Of a DNA stretch of 37,477 bases, positions 15,063 through 22,994 are shown piece by piece. Origin of the DNA: an uncultured Psychrobacillus sp. (GTDB taxonomy: Bacteria > Bacillota > Bacilli > Bacillales_A > Planococcaceae); contig CAKQHO010000021.1 of the NCBI GenBank assembly GCA_934234185.1, positions 1 to 37,477 on the forward strand, given 5' to 3'. The notes under the pieces are model-generated. The model searched no databases. It was not told the origin of the DNA and was given only the letters and a program-made list of their open reading frames with translations. Position 1 is the stretch's first letter. Each line of letters starts with the position of its first letter. The position numbers and the translations under genes are program-made.

Positions 15063-16040
15063 TTAGAACGTTAAAACTTTCTTCGCTGTTTCTACTATAT
15101 CCTTAGAATTAGGTAGCCAAACAGTTTCTGCTTGTGAGAATGGATAAACAGTATCTGGAGCAGTTACTCGTAGCACAGGAGCCTCTAAGCTAAGGATAGC
15201 TCTTTCTGTAATTTCAGCTACTACGTTTGCTGCAATACCAGCTTGTTTTTGTGCTTCTTGCACAACAATCGCACGGTTTGTTTTTTCAACAGAGCTAATA
15301 ATTGTTTCTATATCTAACGGCTGTACCGTACGTAAATCAATTACCTCTACAGAATGCCCTTCTTTCTCAAGCTCTTCTGCCGCCTTTAAGCTTTCGTGTA
15401 CCATTGCGCCATATGCAATAATTGTTAGGTCGTTACCTTCACGTTTTACATCTGCTTTTCCAAGTGGAATTGTGTAAGACTCTTCAGGCACTTCTCCACG
15501 GAAAGAACGATATAATTTCATATGCTCTAAAAATACTACCGGGTCATTATCTCTGATAGATGCAATTAACAAACCTTTCGCATCATATGGAGTAGAAGGA
15601 ATAACTACCTTTACCCCTGGAGTAGAGGTCATTAATAGCTCTAAGCTATCTGCATGCATTTCTGGTGTATGAACTCCGCCGCCAAAAGGTGAACGAATAG
15701 TTACTGGTGCATTAAATGCTCCACCTGAACGGAAACGCATACGCGCCAGCTGGCCGCTAATGGAATCCATTACTTCATAAACAAATCCAAAGAATTGAAT
15801 TTCTGGAACCGGACGGAAGCCTTGTAACGCTAAACCTACAGCTAGTCCACCAATTCCTGACTCTGCTAGTGGTGTATCGAATACTCGGTCTTCACCGAAT
15901 TCTTTTTGAAGTCCTTCTGTCGCACGGAAAACTCCACCATTATTTCCAACGTCTTCGCCGAAGACTAACACATTTTCATCATTTTTAAGCTCACTACGGA
16001 GAGCATCCGTAATTGCTTGAATCATCGTCATTTGTGCCAT
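15063..16040 (-). CDS. pdhB: Pyruvate dehydrogenase E1 component, beta subunit
   Basis: With PdhA it forms the thiamine-diphosphate-dependent E1 that decarboxylates pyruvate and acetylates lipoyl-E2. The 325-residue sequence aligns with B. subtilis PdhB along its whole length: MAQMTMIQAITDALR, VLVFGEDVG, FDTPLAESGIGG, SPFGGGVHTPE and VVIPSTPYDAKGLL. It starts three bases after the pdhA stop codon, with the ribosome site AAGGAG inside the end of pdhA. Activity towards branched-chain 2-oxoacids is known for the Bacillus complex and is possible here. Confidence 0.97.
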   Translation of the reverse strand: MAQMTMIQAITDALRSELKNDENVLVFGEDVGNNGGVFRATEGLQKEFGEDRVFDTPLAESGIGGLAVGLALQGFRPVPEIQFFGFVYEVMDSISGQLARMRFRSGGAFNAPVTIRSPFGGGVHTPEMHADSLELLMTSTPGVKVVIPSTPYDAKGLLIASIRDNDPVVFLEHMKLYRSFRGEVPEESYTIPLGKADVKREGNDLTIIAYGAMVHESLKAAEELEKEGHSVEVIDLRTVQPLDIETIISSVEKTNRAIVVQEAQKQAGIAANVVAEITERAILSLEAPVLRVTAPDTVYPFSQAETVWLPNSKDIVETAKKVLTF

Positions 16041-16043
16041 CGG

Positions 16044-17156
16044 TTACTTCGACTCCTTCTCTGTATAGTAAGCTAATTGCTCTTCTAGGTTATATGGATT
16101 TTCTTCATACATAATATTAATTAGGTCTGTTACTTTTTGTTTTGGTGCCGCATCTGCTTTTTTAATAGCATCTTTGATTTCTTCTTTTGCACGTTCGATT
16201 ACTTCAGATTCCTTCTGTTCATTCCAAATACCTTTTGTTTCAAGATATTTACGGAAGCGAACAATCGGGTCTTTTTTCTCCCATGCAGAATCTGTTTCAG
16301 AAGTACGGTAACGAGTTGGGTCATCACCAGCCATTGTATGAGGGCCGTAACGGTAACATACTGTTTCAATTAAACTTGGACCTTCCCCATTAACAGCTCT
16401 TTCCCTAGCATCCTTAGTTGCAGCATATACAGCTAATGGATCCATTCCATCTACTAAGATACTTGGAATACCTGCCGCCACACCTTTTTGAGCGATTGTT
16501 TTTGCCGCAGTTTGCAGCTCTCTTGGAGTAGAAATTGCGTATTGGTTATTTTGTACAATAAATACTGCTGGCACACGGAAAGCACCTGCAAAGTTGATCC
16601 CTTCATAGAAATCACCTTGTGATGAACCACCATCACCTGTATAAGTAATTGCGATTGATTTTTTCCCGCGCTTTTGCATTCCTAATGCAACGCCTGCCGC
16701 TTGAATAAATTGGGCACCGATTATAATTTGTGGTGGGAATACGTTCACACCCTCAGGTATTTGGTTCCCCATGAAATGTCCACGAGAAAACAGGAATGCT
16801 TGCCATAATGGCAAACCATGCCAAACAATTTGTGGCACATCACGATAACCAGGCAAAATGAAATCCTCTTTTTCACAAGCGAAGTGAGAAGCTAACTGTG
16901 AAGCCTCCTGCCCTGCAGTTGGTGCATAGAAGCCCAAACGACCTTGACGGTTAAGAGAAATTGAACGTTGATCTAATATTCTTGTGTAGACCATACGAGT
17001 CATTAGTTCTACAAGATCTTCATCTGACAGATTAGGATCCGCCTCTTTGTTAATAATTTCCCCTTCTTCATTTAAAATCTGGAACATTTCAAATTTTTCT
17101 TCGATCTCTTGAAGCGTTTTCTTCGGATCGAACTGCAATGCCTTTTTGGATGCCAT
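16044..17156 (-). CDS. pdhA: Pyruvate dehydrogenase E1 component, alpha subunit
   Basis: This is the thiamine-diphosphate-binding half of E1. The motif GDGGSSQGDFYEGINFAGAF runs into VFIVQNNQYAIS, the typical ThDP/Mg2+ site, and the regulatory-loop region YRYGPHTMAGDDPTRYR is intact. The length, 370 residues, is usual. The gene begins 72 bases after a strong promoter, with AAGGAGAG before the ATG, and is first of pdhABCD. An AT-rich stretch with inverted repeats lies just upstream of the promoter and may bind a regulator or act as an UP element. Confidence 0.97.
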   Translation of the reverse strand: MASKKALQFDPKKTLQEIEEKFEMFQILNEEGEIINKEADPNLSDEDLVELMTRMVYTRILDQRSISLNRQGRLGFYAPTAGQEASQLASHFACEKEDFILPGYRDVPQIVWHGLPLWQAFLFSRGHFMGNQIPEGVNVFPPQIIIGAQFIQAAGVALGMQKRGKKSIAITYTGDGGSSQGDFYEGINFAGAFRVPAVFIVQNNQYAISTPRELQTAAKTIAQKGVAAGIPSILVDGMDPLAVYAATKDARERAVNGEGPSLIETVCYRYGPHTMAGDDPTRYRTSETDSAWEKKDPIVRFRKYLETKGIWNEQKESEVIERAKEEIKDAIKKADAAPKQKVTDLINIMYEENPYNLEEQLAYYTEKESK

Positions 17157-17227
17157 GTAGCAACTCTCCTTTTCTTCTGTATTAAAATATATTTACAAAT
17201 AGAGTAATACAACACCTTTTCCATATC

Positions 17228-17256
17228 AGTATACTCAAGAATAAATCCACGGTCAA
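17228..17256 (-). promoter_or_regulatory. Sigma-A promoter of the pdh operon
   Basis: On the minus strand TTGACC, a 17-base spacer and TATACT each match five of six consensus bases. Directly upstream (17262-17290) lie the palindrome TAGAATTCTA and the repeat TTCTAA...TTAGAA. Confidence 0.8.
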
Positions 17257-17356
17257 TCATCTAGAATTCTAATATTTTTTTGTTAGAAAATTAGAAACAC
17301 TTTGTACTGTTATAGTTCTTTTTTATCCCTGTACTATATCAGATGTATGAGATTAA

Positions 17357-17386
17357 TAAAAAAAGCAGCACTAATAAAGTGCCACT
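17357..17386 (-). terminator. Terminator of ykyA
   Basis: AGTGGCACT pairs with AGTGCTGCT through two G-U pairs around a five-base loop, followed by seven Ts. It separates ykyA from the pdh promoter downstream. Confidence 0.8.
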
Positions 17387-17397
17387 ATCTAGTCGTA

Positions 17398-18036
17398 CTA
17401 TTCAGATTGCAGTTCGGCAAAAGCTTCCTGTTTTACCTCATTTAAGGTGTTAGTTAGCTCATTAAATTGGTCAACAGTCTGTTGTACTAATTCATTTTGT
17501 TTATTTACTTGTGCTACTTGGTCTTGAATAATTCCTACGTTTGCATCTTCATTGATTAGCATGTTATATAACTCTTCTTGAAGACCTGCTAGATTGTTAT
17601 ATTCGACTATTAATGTCTCGTATGTTTCATAGCGTTTCGCTAATGCCTCTTGTACTTTTTTGACACTTTGTTTCTCTGGCTCGCTTTTTGCCTCGGAAAT
17701 AACATCTTCTAAATCTTTGAGTTTAGCACTAGCCTCACTAATAGAAGACCTCTCTTTTTCTATAAGCGCTAGTCGTTCTTCTAAGAATTTTGCTGTATCC
17801 TCCACCTGAGCTGTCAATTCTTCTTTTTGGTCTTTGGTAAGCTCCATCATACTTTGGAAATTCGCTTGCTCTTTTATCTCTATTTCTGCCAGTTCAGCTT
17901 GCACTTCACGATAATCCGCTTCCGAATCATAGATATCGGACAGGATATTAGAAAGCTTTTGTTCGGTAGAATCACCAGAACATGCAGAAAGGAGTAAAAG
18001 CATACAAAACGGTACAACGTATTTAGTAAATTTCAT
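17398..18036 (-). CDS. ykyA: YkyA family lipoprotein (putative cell-wall-binding)
   Basis: The 212-residue protein has a signal peptide ending in the lipobox LLSAC, then a long helical, highly charged region rich in Glu, Lys and Gln from about residue 30 to the end, which predicts an extended coiled coil outside the membrane. The family (YkyA) is annotated as a putative cell-wall-binding lipoprotein, with no defined biochemical role. AGGAGG lies seven bases before the ATG. In B. subtilis ykyA also lies between defB and pdhA. It has its own promoter and terminator, so it is not part of the pdh operon. Confidence 0.88.
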   Translation of the reverse strand: MKFTKYVVPFCMLLLLSACSGDSTEQKLSNILSDIYDSEADYREVQAELAEIEIKEQANFQSMMELTKDQKEELTAQVEDTAKFLEERLALIEKERSSISEASAKLKDLEDVISEAKSEPEKQSVKKVQEALAKRYETYETLIVEYNNLAGLQEELYNMLINEDANVGIIQDQVAQVNKQNELVQQTVDQFNELTNTLNEVKQEAFAELQSE

Positions 18037-18061
18037 TATGCAACCTCCTGTCTTCTTTTAA

Positions 18062-18090
18062 ACTATAAAGCTTGCGAAAAGGAAATTCAA
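18062..18090 (-). promoter_or_regulatory. Promoter of ykyA
   Basis: On the minus strand TTGAAT, a 17-base spacer and TATAGT lie about 25 bases before the ykyA start codon. Confidence 0.65.
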
Positions 18091-18111
18091 CTGAACCATA
18101 TACTCTTTTTG

Positions 18112-18140
18112 TTTAGCTTATGTTCATCTTTCGTTATAAT
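18112..18140 (+). promoter_or_regulatory. Probable promoter of def
   Basis: A perfect TATAAT at 18135-18140 lies 31 bases before the def start codon. The -35 position holds only TTTAGC. Confidence 0.5.
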
Positions 18141-18171
18141 AAAAATATGAAATGTGAAAGGACGATTTGAA

Positions 18172-18729
18172 ATGATTTTAATGAAAGACATAATTAGAGA
18201 CGGTCACCCAACTTTACGTAAAAAAACAGCCGAACTGACATTTCCATTGTCTGCGGAAGATATACAGCTAGCGAATGATCTATTAGCATATTTAAAAAAT
18301 AGTCAAGATGAGGAACTTTCTAATAAGTATGATTTACGCCCTGGGATTGGAATTGCCGCTCCTCAGGTAAATAAAGAAAAAAGAATGTTCGCCCTACATC
18401 TAACTGATGAAAATGATGAAGAAGTGAGCTTCGTTGCTGTGAATCCAAAAATCATTAGTCATTCGGTTGAAAAAACATATATTTCATCAGGAGAGGGCTG
18501 CCTTTCAGTGGACGAAGTGATTGAGGGATACGTTCCACGATATGCAAGAATTACTGCAACCGGCTTTTATCCTGATGGCACTCCATTCAAAAAAAGATTA
18601 AAAGGATTACCTGCTATTGCCTTCCAGCATGAGCTAGATCATTTGAATGGAATTATGTTTTATGATCATATCAATCAAGATAATCCTTATGCAGAGATTC
18701 CAGATTCATTTCCATATGAAAGATCTTAA
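18172..18729 (+). CDS. def: Peptide deformylase (DefB/YkrB type)
   Basis: This metalloenzyme removes the formyl group from the N-terminal methionine of nascent proteins. The three signature motifs are present: GIGIAAPQ (residues 58-65), EGCLS with the metal-binding Cys, and QHELDHLNG with the HExxH metal site. The insertion between motifs 1 and 2 marks a type II (Gram-positive) enzyme. From the ATG at 18172 it has 185 residues, against 184 in B. subtilis DefB. AAAGGACG precedes this ATG, whereas the start at 18154 has no ribosome site. It is monocistronic. Confidence 0.95.
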   Translation: MILMKDIIRDGHPTLRKKTAELTFPLSAEDIQLANDLLAYLKNSQDEELSNKYDLRPGIGIAAPQVNKEKRMFALHLTDENDEEVSFVAVNPKIISHSVEKTYISSGEGCLSVDEVIEGYVPRYARITATGFYPDGTPFKKRLKGLPAIAFQHELDHLNGIMFYDHINQDNPYAEIPDSFPYERS

Positions 18730-18769
18730 GGTCCCTTACAAAGGGTATAAAAAAATAAATGTAATGCCG

Positions 18770-18799
18770 TACCATGTGCCAAGTGTACATGGTATTTTT
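18770..18799 (+). terminator. Terminator of def
   Basis: TACCATGT and ACATGGTA form an eight-pair stem with a nine-base loop, followed by TTTTTG. Confidence 0.8.
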
Positions 18800-18821
18800 G
18801 TTGTCTCTTGAAAAAAAACAA

Positions 18822-18848
18822 TAAAAAAAGCCGGTCGTAGTGACCAGC
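18822..18848 (-). terminator. Terminator of the PfkB kinase gene
   Basis: Directly after the stop codon GCTGGTC pairs with GACCGGC around a five-base loop, and seven Ts follow on the minus strand. Confidence 0.85.
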
Positions 18849-19796
18849 CTATACTTTCGCTAAAGTAATTTCTGCAAGCTTTGGCATGGCCGAAAGTGCA
18901 CCAAGCTTCGTTGCGCATCTAGCACCCATCGAGTTTCCAAAGGAGATGTATTCTACCCATTGACTCTTACTTTGTGGAGCTCCCTCTTGCTGAATTCTCG
19001 TTAATATTCCAGCCATAAAAGCATCGCCTGCCCCAGTAGTATCTACTGCAGTAACTTTTTCTACCGGGATATGGAACATCTCACCATGAAGAATTGCATA
19101 GGTGCCTTCCGACCCTACCGTTAAAAGTATGATAGGAATATTGTATGGCTGCAGTGCAGCCAAGCCAGCCTCTCTACTACTAGTCTCGGTTAAAAAGAAC
19201 AACTCTTCATCTGTCATTTTTAAAATATCGACCTTCTGCATGAAGGATAGAATCGTCTCTCTACAAAGCTCCTCGCTTTCCCATCTAAGAGGACGAACGT
19301 TCACGTCAAAGGATAAAAGACCACCATTCTGCTTTATTTCTTCTACTATGTTTCTTGTAGTCATTCTTGCTGTTGGGTGGAAAAGAGTTCCAGAACAAAA
19401 ATGAAAAGCAGCGGCACGTTTGAAAGCCGTGCCATCGATAAGCTGATAGTCTACTTGAAGATTCGGTGTTTCATCTATATAAGTATGAAAAATTCGATCA
19501 TTTTCGGGAGTCAAGTGAACGTAAACTCCACTAACTCGTTTTTCCGCTAGATATTGGCTGTAGAATAAGTCAACACCCTCGTTTATTAGTTCATCTCGAA
19601 CAAACTCTGAGGTATTGTCTTCTCCAGTAATGGTAATAAAGGAAGAATTTCCTCCTAGCCTGGCAATTCCTGCTGCGACATTGACTGTCGCACCTCCTAA
19701 AAATTTCGTGAAATTCTTATTTTGGGAATCGTCTGCTATATAATCGACAAATGCGTCACCGTAAACAAGTATAAAATCTTTCTTCGAATCTAACAT
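18849..19796 (-). CDS. PfkB family sugar kinase, probable fructokinase
   Basis: The 315-residue protein is a ribokinase-fold carbohydrate kinase. The N-terminal signature GGATVNVAAGIARLGG and the C-terminal DTTGAGDAFMAGIL (catalytic Asp plus anion hole) are intact. Similar Bacillus proteins are named fructokinase, which would make fructose 6-phosphate, but PfkB substrates are hard to tell from sequence. AGGAGT lies five bases before the ATG. It starts 11 bases after the stop of ykrA and shares its operon; it is not found at this place in B. subtilis, so it is probably a local addition. Confidence 0.85.
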   Translation of the reverse strand: MLDSKKDFILVYGDAFVDYIADDSQNKNFTKFLGGATVNVAAGIARLGGNSSFITITGEDNTSEFVRDELINEGVDLFYSQYLAEKRVSGVYVHLTPENDRIFHTYIDETPNLQVDYQLIDGTAFKRAAAFHFCSGTLFHPTARMTTRNIVEEIKQNGGLLSFDVNVRPLRWESEELCRETILSFMQKVDILKMTDEELFFLTETSSREAGLAALQPYNIPIILLTVGSEGTYAILHGEMFHIPVEKVTAVDTTGAGDAFMAGILTRIQQEGAPQSKSQWVEYISFGNSMGARCATKLGALSAMPKLAEITLAKV

Positions 19797-19807
19797 ATGC
19801 TACTCCT

Positions 19808-20581
19808 TTAAATTAATCTTAACTTCTTCATCGCGTTAACTAAGCCGTCCTCGTCTACGGCATCGGTTACGAAATCTGCAATATCTCTTAATTCTTCTAC
19901 GCAGTTCCCCATCGCTACACCTACTCCTGCATATGCAAGCATTTCCCTATCATTCAATCCATCTCCAAAGGCAATAGTATCTTCTCTACCTCTGCCAAGA
20001 TACTTAAGAAGAATTTCTATCCCTACCGCCTTCGACATCCCTTGAGGCAATACGTCACAGGAATGCTTATGCCATCTAACAAAAGATAGCTCAGGAAACG
20101 TCTCTTCATATTCTTTTTGAGCTTGTGGATCGCAGAATATTAACGCCTGATGAATATCATTTGCTGCATAAAAATTTTCTCCATATCTTGGAAAATCTAT
20201 TTTTAGCGTTGAAATGCTCTCTATAACATGTTCGTGGTCAGGGGTACTTGAAACCATTTCATGCATGTCCATATAAACAAGAGGCTGATTGCGATTGGTC
20301 GCATAATCAGTTAGTCTTTCAAGCGAATGCTTTTCAAGAATGCCTTTGTGAACTGTTTCACCTTGAAATTGAACAATTTGTCCATTATAGCATATATATG
20401 AATCTATCTTTAATTGTTCAAATATTTTTTTAGCTGTAAATGGAGCTCTCCCTGTGGCGATGACTACTTCATGTCCATTTTCTCGTGCCTTTTCGAATGC
20501 TTCTTGTACACCCTCAGGGACTTGTTTCTCATAATCTAAAATAGTTCCGTCTATATCAAAAATCAATATTTTTTTGACCAT
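19808..20581 (-). CDS. ykrA: Cof-type HAD-IIB phosphatase YkrA
   Basis: A haloacid-dehalogenase phosphatase with a type IIB cap; such enzymes remove phosphate from sugar phosphates or small metabolites. Motifs are complete: DIDGTI (nucleophile Asp and acid/base Asp), ATGRAP, the Lys in MSKAVG and GDGLND. The length of 257 residues matches B. subtilis YkrA, which also lies next to peptide deformylase. AAGAGGTG lies ten bases before the ATG. It is the first gene of a pair with the PfkB kinase, so a phosphatase and a sugar kinase are made together; the shared substrate, if any, is unknown. Confidence 0.9.
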   Translation of the reverse strand: MVKKILIFDIDGTILDYEKQVPEGVQEAFEKARENGHEVVIATGRAPFTAKKIFEQLKIDSYICYNGQIVQFQGETVHKGILEKHSLERLTDYATNRNQPLVYMDMHEMVSSTPDHEHVIESISTLKIDFPRYGENFYAANDIHQALIFCDPQAQKEYEETFPELSFVRWHKHSCDVLPQGMSKAVGIEILLKYLGRGREDTIAFGDGLNDREMLAYAGVGVAMGNCVEELRDIADFVTDAVDEDGLVNAMKKLRLI

Positions 20582-20627
20582 AAAATTAATACACCTCTTA
20601 AATTATTTGACTTTTCTGTTAAAAACC

Positions 20628-20656
20628 TTTACACATTTCTAAATTTTTTATATACT
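20628..20656 (+). promoter_or_regulatory. Promoter of the small cationic peptide gene
   Basis: TTTACA, a 17-base spacer and TATACT form a strong sigma-A promoter. The predicted start site is about 15 bases before the start codon at 20679. Confidence 0.75.
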
Positions 20657-20678
20657 ATTAAATAAGGAGTGGATTGCC

Positions 20679-20750
20679 ATGTTGAAACGCCTGAAAAGGA
20701 AATGGTGGAGACGTCTCGGCGGAATACTCAGAAAAAAAACGATTGCGTAG
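20679..20750 (+). CDS. 23-residue cationic amphipathic peptide
   Basis: This very short frame encodes MLKRLKRKWW followed by RRLGGILRKKTIA. Ten of 23 residues are Lys or Arg and none is acidic, so the net charge is about +10. Hydrophobic residues Leu2, Leu5, Trp9, Leu13, Ile16 and Leu17 would line one face of a helix. AAGGAG lies nine bases before the ATG. A strong promoter precedes it and an intrinsic terminator follows eight bases after the stop, so it forms a complete transcription unit between ykrA (divergent) and rpoY-rnjA (same direction). I recognise no family. It may be a membrane-active or antimicrobial peptide, a nucleic-acid-binding peptide, or a leader peptide acting on the downstream operon. 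That it is translated is likely but unproven. Confidence 0.65.
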   Translation: MLKRLKRKWWRRLGGILRKKTIA

Positions 20751-20757
20751 ATGGGTT

Positions 20758-20790
20758 GCCCTTCAAAATTTGGAGGGCTTTTCTTTATTT
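20758..20790 (+). terminator. Terminator between the small peptide gene and rpoY
   Basis: GCCCTTC and GGAGGGC form a seven-pair stem with one G-U pair, followed by TTTTCTTTATTTT. It may be a simple terminator or an attenuator for rpoY-rnjA. Confidence 0.85.
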
Positions 20791-20812
20791 TAAAGAAGTA
20801 CCATGATAAGAT
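20784..20812 (+). promoter_or_regulatory. Probable extended -10 promoter of rpoY-rnjA
   Basis: TGATAAGAT (20804-20812) contains TGn plus TAAGAT. The -35 region TTTATT overlaps the T-tract of the terminator just before it. It would let rpoY-rnjA be transcribed independently of the peptide gene. Confidence 0.45.
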
Positions 20813-20857
20813 AAAGAGAATTGATTTATTTTGAACGTGAAAAAGGAGAGTATACAC

Positions 20858-21067
20858 ATGATTTTTAAAGTATTGTATCAAGAAAACGCTAATCAAGTTC
20901 CAGTTCGCGAAAACACTAAGAGCTTATATGTACAAGCAGAAACAGAGCGTGAAGTCCGTGCTATGTTGAAGGACCGCAAGTATAATATTGAATTCATCCA
21001 GCTGCTTGAAGGAAACCATTTAGAGTTTGAACAAGCAAGCCCAAACTTTAAGATTGAGAACGAATAA
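20858..21067 (+). CDS. rpoY: RNA polymerase epsilon subunit RpoY (YkzG)
   Basis: This 69-residue acidic protein is the small Firmicutes-specific epsilon subunit of RNA polymerase, which binds near the beta' secondary channel side. The sequence MIFKVLYQENANQVPVREN and the segment KYNIEFIQLLEGNHLEFEQ match YkzG proteins. AAAGGAGAG lies before the ATG at 20858; the frame is open further up without a ribosome site. Only three bases separate its stop from rnjA, the conserved arrangement of this pair. Confidence 0.93.
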   Translation: MIFKVLYQENANQVPVRENTKSLYVQAETEREVRAMLKDRKYNIEFIQLLEGNHLEFEQASPNFKIENE

Positions 21068-21070
21068 TTT

Positions 21071-22738
21071 ATGAAATTTGTAAAAAATGATCAGACAGCT
21101 GTTTTCGCGCTTGGCGGACTAGGTGAAATCGGCAAAAACACATATGGAGTACAATTTCAGGATGAAATCATATTAATTGATGCGGGGATTAAATTTCCCG
21201 AGGATGAATTACTTGGTATTGATTATGTTATTCCTGACTACACTTATCTAGTGAAAAATGTAGATAAAATTAAAGGTTTGTTTATTACCCATGGTCATGA
21301 GGACCATATTGGTGGTATACCTTACCTTCTAAAGCAGCTTAATATTCCCGTTTATGGAAGCAAGCTTGCATTAGGGTTGCTACGCAATAAATTAGAAGAG
21401 CATGGCTTATTGCGTCAGACAAAAATGCATGAAATTGAAGAAGAGGATGTAATTAAGTTCAGGAAGACAGCTGTAAGCTTCTTCAGAACCACACATAGTA
21501 TTCCAGATGCATTTGGGATTGTCGTAAAGACCCCACCTGGAAATATTGTGCATACAGGAGACTTTAAATTTGATTTTACTCCTGTCGGCGAGCCAGCTAA
21601 CTTGACGAAAATGGCTGAAATAGGTAAAGACGGTGTTCTGTGCTTACTATCAGATAGTACGAATGCAGAGGTTCCAAACTTTACTATGTCAGAAAGAAAA
21701 GTCGGGGAAAGTATGGATTCTATTTTCCGTAAAGTGAATGGAAGAATTATTTTCGCAACCTTTGCTTCAAATATTCATCGACTGCAGCAGGTAATTGATT
21801 CAGCAATTCACCACAACCGTAAAATTGCAGTATTTGGTCGCAGTATGGACAACAATATTACAATTGGTCGTGAGCTTGGTTATATTACCGCTCCAAAGGA
21901 AACATTTGTAGATACTAGCGCATTAAATAGATTGCCAGCAAATGAAGTATTAATCCTATGTACAGGAAGTCAAGGAGAGCCTATGGCTGCGTTATCTAGA
22001 ATTGCGAATGGAACTCATCGTCAAATTCAAATTCAGCCTGGAGATACAGTTGTATTTTCTTCTTCTCCAATACCAGGAAATAGAGCAAGTGTAAACCGTA
22101 CGATCAATTTACTATTCCGCGCTGGAGCAGATGTAATCCATGGCTCACTAAACAATGTCCACACATCTGGACATGGCTCTCAAGAAGAGCAAAAGCTTAT
22201 GCTACGTTTAATGAAGCCAAAATTCTTCATGCCAATTCACGGGGAATATCGTATGTTAAAGCTCCACACTGAGTTAGCGGTGGATTGTGACGTACCAAAG
22301 GAAAATACCTTCATTATGGAAAATGGCGATGTGTTAGCGTTAAGTGCAAATGAAGCACAAGTAGCTGGACGTATCCCTTCTGGAGATATTTATATTGATG
22401 GAAGCGGTATAGGAGATATTGGGAATATCGTGCTTAGAGATCGCAGAATCCTTTCTGAAGAAGGCTTGGTTATTGTCGTGGTAAGTGCTGATATGGAAAA
22501 GAAACGAATTGTTTCTGGACCTGATATTATCTCTCGAGGCTTTGTTTATATGCGTGAATCTGGAACAATGATTAACGAGGCTCAGCAAATGCTTAATAAA
22601 CATCTACGTTTTACAATTCAGGACAAGCAAAGCGAATGGTCTGAATTAAAAAATGAAATAATCGATGTCTTAAGTCCATATCTATACGAAAAAACAAAAC
22701 GCCGTCCAATGATCCTACCAATAATCATGGAAGTATAA
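21071..22738 (+). CDS. rnjA: Ribonuclease J1
   Basis: RNase J1 is a metallo-beta-lactamase/beta-CASP nuclease with endonuclease and 5'-3' exonuclease activity, central to mRNA decay and rRNA maturation in Bacillus. The 555-residue protein has the metal-binding HGHEDHIGG near residue 74, HTGDFKFD, the beta-CASP segments with SDSTNAE and GSQGEP, PIHGEYRML near residue 390, and a full C-terminal domain. The length is that of B. subtilis RNase J1. It is coupled to rpoY. No T-rich terminator lies directly after the stop; transcripts run into the repeat-rich region from 22739, where the outward terminator at 23355-23385 is the first good stop. Confidence 0.97.
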   Translation: MKFVKNDQTAVFALGGLGEIGKNTYGVQFQDEIILIDAGIKFPEDELLGIDYVIPDYTYLVKNVDKIKGLFITHGHEDHIGGIPYLLKQLNIPVYGSKLALGLLRNKLEEHGLLRQTKMHEIEEEDVIKFRKTAVSFFRTTHSIPDAFGIVVKTPPGNIVHTGDFKFDFTPVGEPANLTKMAEIGKDGVLCLLSDSTNAEVPNFTMSERKVGESMDSIFRKVNGRIIFATFASNIHRLQQVIDSAIHHNRKIAVFGRSMDNNITIGRELGYITAPKETFVDTSALNRLPANEVLILCTGSQGEPMAALSRIANGTHRQIQIQPGDTVVFSSSPIPGNRASVNRTINLLFRAGADVIHGSLNNVHTSGHGSQEEQKLMLRLMKPKFFMPIHGEYRMLKLHTELAVDCDVPKENTFIMENGDVLALSANEAQVAGRIPSGDIYIDGSGIGDIGNIVLRDRRILSEEGLVIVVVSADMEKKRIVSGPDIISRGFVYMRESGTMINEAQQMLNKHLRFTIQDKQSEWSELKNEIIDVLSPYLYEKTKRRPMILPIIMEV

Positions 22739-22743
22739 TTAGA

Positions 22744-22850
22744 AAAGCACAAGCGCCTGTTCTGCCCCGACAAGCAAATGAGGAACTGCGAGGAGGCCAC
22801 GCCTCAGCAAACATAGCTTTTTCACATTTAGTTTGGGGCATCGATAAGGT
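22744..22850. repeat. Degenerate dispersed intergenic repeat
   Basis: The stretch AAGCGCCTGTTCTGCCCCGA at its left end, with GAGGAGGCCACGCCTC in the middle and TTTGGGGCATCG at the right end, resembles a palindromic intergenic repeat that I recall as abundant in Lysinibacillus and related genomes. TGCCCC and GGGGCA can pair across it. It has no coding frame. A genome search would be needed for the copy number. Confidence 0.55.
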
Positions 22851-22854
22851 AACT

Positions 22855-22885
22855 AAAAAAACAAGCATAGGAGCTTCCCATGCTT
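22855..22885 (-). terminator. Outward terminator in the left end of the IS remnant
   Basis: On the minus strand AAGCAT...ATGCTT, with extra pairs in the core, is followed by G and seven Ts. It would stop transcripts leaving the element towards rnjA. Confidence 0.7.
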
Positions 22886-22896
22886 CAGACTCTAGA

Positions 22897-22935
22897 CAAA
22901 AGGGTTGGAAATCGAAACGATTTCCAACCCTTTTG
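22897..22935 (+). repeat. Perfect 18-bp hairpin inside the IS remnant
   Basis: CAAAAGGGTTGGAAATCG and its exact complement enclose three As. It occupies the same place relative to the left inverted repeat as the ktrC terminator hairpin does to the right one, but has no T-tract. It may stall or stabilise the 3' end of rnjA mRNA. Confidence 0.75.
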
Positions 22936-22994
22936 CTATTATCACAGTTTACATTCTGGAAAAAGAGCTAATTCAGCTCTCGATTTTGTTTGTT

